A stretch of 9,517 nucleotides of DNA from an uncultured Holophagales bacterium. Its GTDB lineage: Bacteria; Acidobacteriota; Thermoanaerobaculia; UBA5066. Positions within the stretch are counted from its first letter, which is position 1, and every line of letters begins with the position of its first letter. Positions 7,764 to 9,517 of the stretch are shown one piece after another. A model generated the notes under the pieces. That model was given only the letters and a program-made list of their open reading frames with translations. It searched no databases and was not told where the DNA came from. The stretch spans positions 1-9,517 of the forward strand of contig CALMDF010000239.1 in the NCBI GenBank assembly GCA_937864895.1, read 5' to 3'. Both the position numbers and the translations under genes were made by a program.

Positions 7764-9517
7764 TCGACTTCGACGGGGCGCCGGGTCTTGCGCTGGGAGT
7801 GGTCGAGGACTCGCTTGCGGAGGCGCACGGAGCGCGGGGTCACCTCGACGAGCTCGTCCTCGCCGATCCACTCGATCGCCGCCTCGAGGGGCATCTCCTT
7901 CGGGGGCGTGAGCTTGATCGCCATGTCGGAGTTGGAGGCGCGCATGTTCGTCAGGTGCTTCTTCACGCACGGGTTGACGACCATGTCGTTCTCGCGGCTG
8001 TTCTCGCCGACGATCATCCCCGGGTAGCAGGCGACGCCCGGGCCGAAGAAGAAGACGGAGCGCGTCTCGAGCTTCTCGATCGCGTAGGCCGTCGTGTCCC
8101 CGCCCTCCTTGCAGATGAGGGCGCCCGTGCGGCGCGTCTCCACGTCTCCCTTCCAGGGCTCGTAGCCGGCGAAGACGTGGTGGAGGATCCCCTCCCCCTT
8201 CGTGTCGGTGAGGAACTCGTTGCGGTACCCGAAGAGGCCCCGCGTCGGCACCTTGAACTCGAGGCGCGCCCGGCCCGTGCCGTTGTTGACGAGGGCCGTC
8301 ATCTCGCCGCGGCGCCGGCCGAGGTTCTCGATGACCGTCCCCACGAACTCGTCCGGGACGTCGACGACGAGGTGCTCGGAGGGCTCGCACTTGACGCCGT
8401 CGACTTCCTTGACGATGACCTCGGGGCGCGAGAGGGCGAGCTCGAAGCCCTCGCGCCGCATCGTCTCGATGAGGATCGCGAGGTGGAGCTCGCCCCGCCC
8501 CGAGACCTTGAACGCATCGGGGCCTTCCGTCGTCTCGACGCGCAGGGCGACGTTCGTCCGGAGCTCCTTCTGGAGGCGGTCCCAGATGTTCCGGCTCGTG
8601 ACGTACTTCCCCTCGAGGCCGGCGAAGGGAGAGTCGTTCACGCGGAACGTCATCGAGACGGTCGGCTCGTCGACGGCAATCGGGTCGAGGGCCACCGGGA
8701 ACTCGGCGTCGGCCACCGTTTCCCCGATCGTGACCTCCTCGATGCCCGAGAGGACGACGATCTCGCCCGCCGGGGCTTCCTTCACCTCGAGGCGCTTGAG
8801 GCCTTCGAACACCATCACCTTGCCGACGCGGGACTTCACGAACGAGCCGTCGTGGCGGCAGACGACGACGTCCTGGCCCGGCTTGACGACCCCGTTCACG
8901 ACGCGCCCGATCGCGAGGCGGCCGAGGTAGTTGTCGTAGTCGAGGGAGGCGACGAGGAGCTGGAGCGGCGACTCGGGGTTCCCGCCCGGCGCGGGCACCT
9001 CGACGAGGATCGCGTCGAGGAGCGGCCGGACGTCGTTGTCCGCGTGGTCCACCTCGCGCCTCGCAAAGCCCTGCTTGGCCGAGGTGTAGACGATCGGGAA
9101 GTCGAGCTGGTGGTCGGTCGCGCCGAGGTCGACCATCAGGTCGAAGACCTCGTCGATGACCTGGTGGGGACGGGCCTCGGGGCGGTCGACCTTGTTCACC
9201 GTGATGATCGGCCTGAGGCCGAGCTCGAGCGCCTTGCGAAGGACGAACCGGGTCTGCGGCATCGGGCCGTCGGCGGCGTCCACGACGAGGAGGACCGCGT
9301 CGACGAGCTTCAGGACGCGCTCCACCTCTCCGCCGAAGTCGCTGTGACCCGGGGTGTCGACGATGTTGATCTTCGTCCCGTGGTAGCGGATGGAGGTGTT
9401 CTTGGCGAGGATCGTGATCCCGCGCTCGCGCTCGAGGTCGTTCGAGTCCATCACCCGCTCTTCGGTGTGCTCGCCGGCGCGGAACGTCCCGGACTGCCGG
9501 AGGAGGCAGTCGACGAG
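7760..9517 (-). CDS. typA: translational GTPase TypA/BipA (5' end outside window)
   Basis: 585 residues are visible and the frame is open through the window edge. TypA is usually about 605-615 residues, so only the first 20 to 30, with the P-loop (G1), are missing. Numbering from the edge: [12 protein letters not shown] at 1-12 follows the P-loop, [15 protein letters not shown] at 22-36 is the G2 region, [15 protein letters not shown] at 54-68 is G3, [10 protein letters not shown] begins at 108 (G4), and YTSAKQG is G5. Elongation-factor-like domain II, EF-G-like domains III and V, and the TypA-specific end ([21 protein letters not shown]) follow. TypA binds ribosomes and aids large-subunit assembly and growth under stress or cold. 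The gene ends in TAG inside a palindromic element and lies about 190 bases upstream of phoH, which has its own promoter, so it is probably a separate unit. Confidence 0.97.
   Translation of the reverse strand, partial: LVDCLLRQSGTFRAGEHTEERVMDSNDLERERGITILAKNTSIRYHGTKINIVDTPGHSDFGGEVERVLKLVDAVLLVVDAADGPMPQTRFVLRKALELGLRPIITVNKVDRPEARPHQVIDEVFDLMVDLGATDHQLDFPIVYTSAKQGFARREVDHADNDVRPLLDAILVEVPAPGGNPESPLQLLVASLDYDNYLGRLAIGRVVNGVVKPGQDVVVCRHDGSFVKSRVGKVMVFEGLKRLEVKEAPAGEIVVLSGIEEVTIGETVADAEFPVALDPIAVDEPTVSMTFRVNDSPFAGLEGKYVTSRNIWDRLQKELRTNVALRVETTEGPDAFKVSGRGELHLAILIETMRREGFELALSRPEVIVKEVDGVKCEPSEHLVVDVPDEFVGTVIENLGRRRGEMTALVNNGTGRARLEFKVPTRGLFGYRNEFLTDTKGEGILHHVFAGYEPWKGDVETRRTGALICKEGGDTTAYAIEKLETRSVFFFGPGVACYPGMIVGENSRENDMVVNPCVKKHLTNMRASNSDMAIKLTPPKEMPLEAAIEWIGEDELVEVTPRSVRLRKRVLDHSQRKTRRPVEVE

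Overview
The window is very GC-rich and almost fully coding, with heavy G/C third-position bias and frequent GTG starts. I see no rRNA, tRNA, CRISPR array or intact mobile element. The content fits the chromosome of a high-GC, probably Gram-negative bacterium with polarity or gliding-type regulation: an MglA-family GTPase, PilZ proteins and a compact phoH-ybeY-corC-era cluster. Acidobacteriota or a Myxococcota-like lineage is my best guess. This rests on overall impression, not on a marker gene.

Layout. (1) 1-458, plus strand: the C-terminal part of a von Willebrand factor A (VWA) domain protein, cut by the window edge. (2) 472-1326, minus: an RNase Z-like metallo-beta-lactamase-fold hydrolase, convergent with the VWA gene. 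(3) 1327-1421: the shared divergent control region. (4) 1422-3056, plus: an MglA-type small GTPase fused to a Pro/Glu-rich linker and a long C-terminal coiled coil, the most unusual protein here. (5) 3075-3858, minus: two small paralogous PilZ-domain genes, tail-to-tail with the GTPase gene. (6) 3932-7569, minus: phoH, ybeY, a CorC/HlyC-type CBS protein gene and era, tightly packed with two 4-base GTGA stop/start overlaps. (7) 7570-7759: promoter, ribosome-binding site and palindromic DNA. (8) 7760-9517, minus: typA/bipA, whose 5' end lies outside the window. No gene-free stretch reaches 300 bases.

The genes fall into two themes. The minus-strand cluster concerns ribosome maturation and RNA metabolism: YbeY endonuclease, its usual partner PhoH, a CorC-like membrane protein, the 16S rRNA-binding GTPase Era and the ribosome-associated GTPase TypA. 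The middle concerns cell polarity and second-messenger signalling: the MglA-like GTPase and two predicted c-di-GMP receptors. The two themes may simply be neighbours.

The main points to check are the MglA coiled-coil fusion; a phoH gene with no ATG/GTG/TTG start able to include its conserved N terminus, but with a good promoter and Shine-Dalgarno placed for an ATC start; and a palindromic element that overlaps the typA stop codon.
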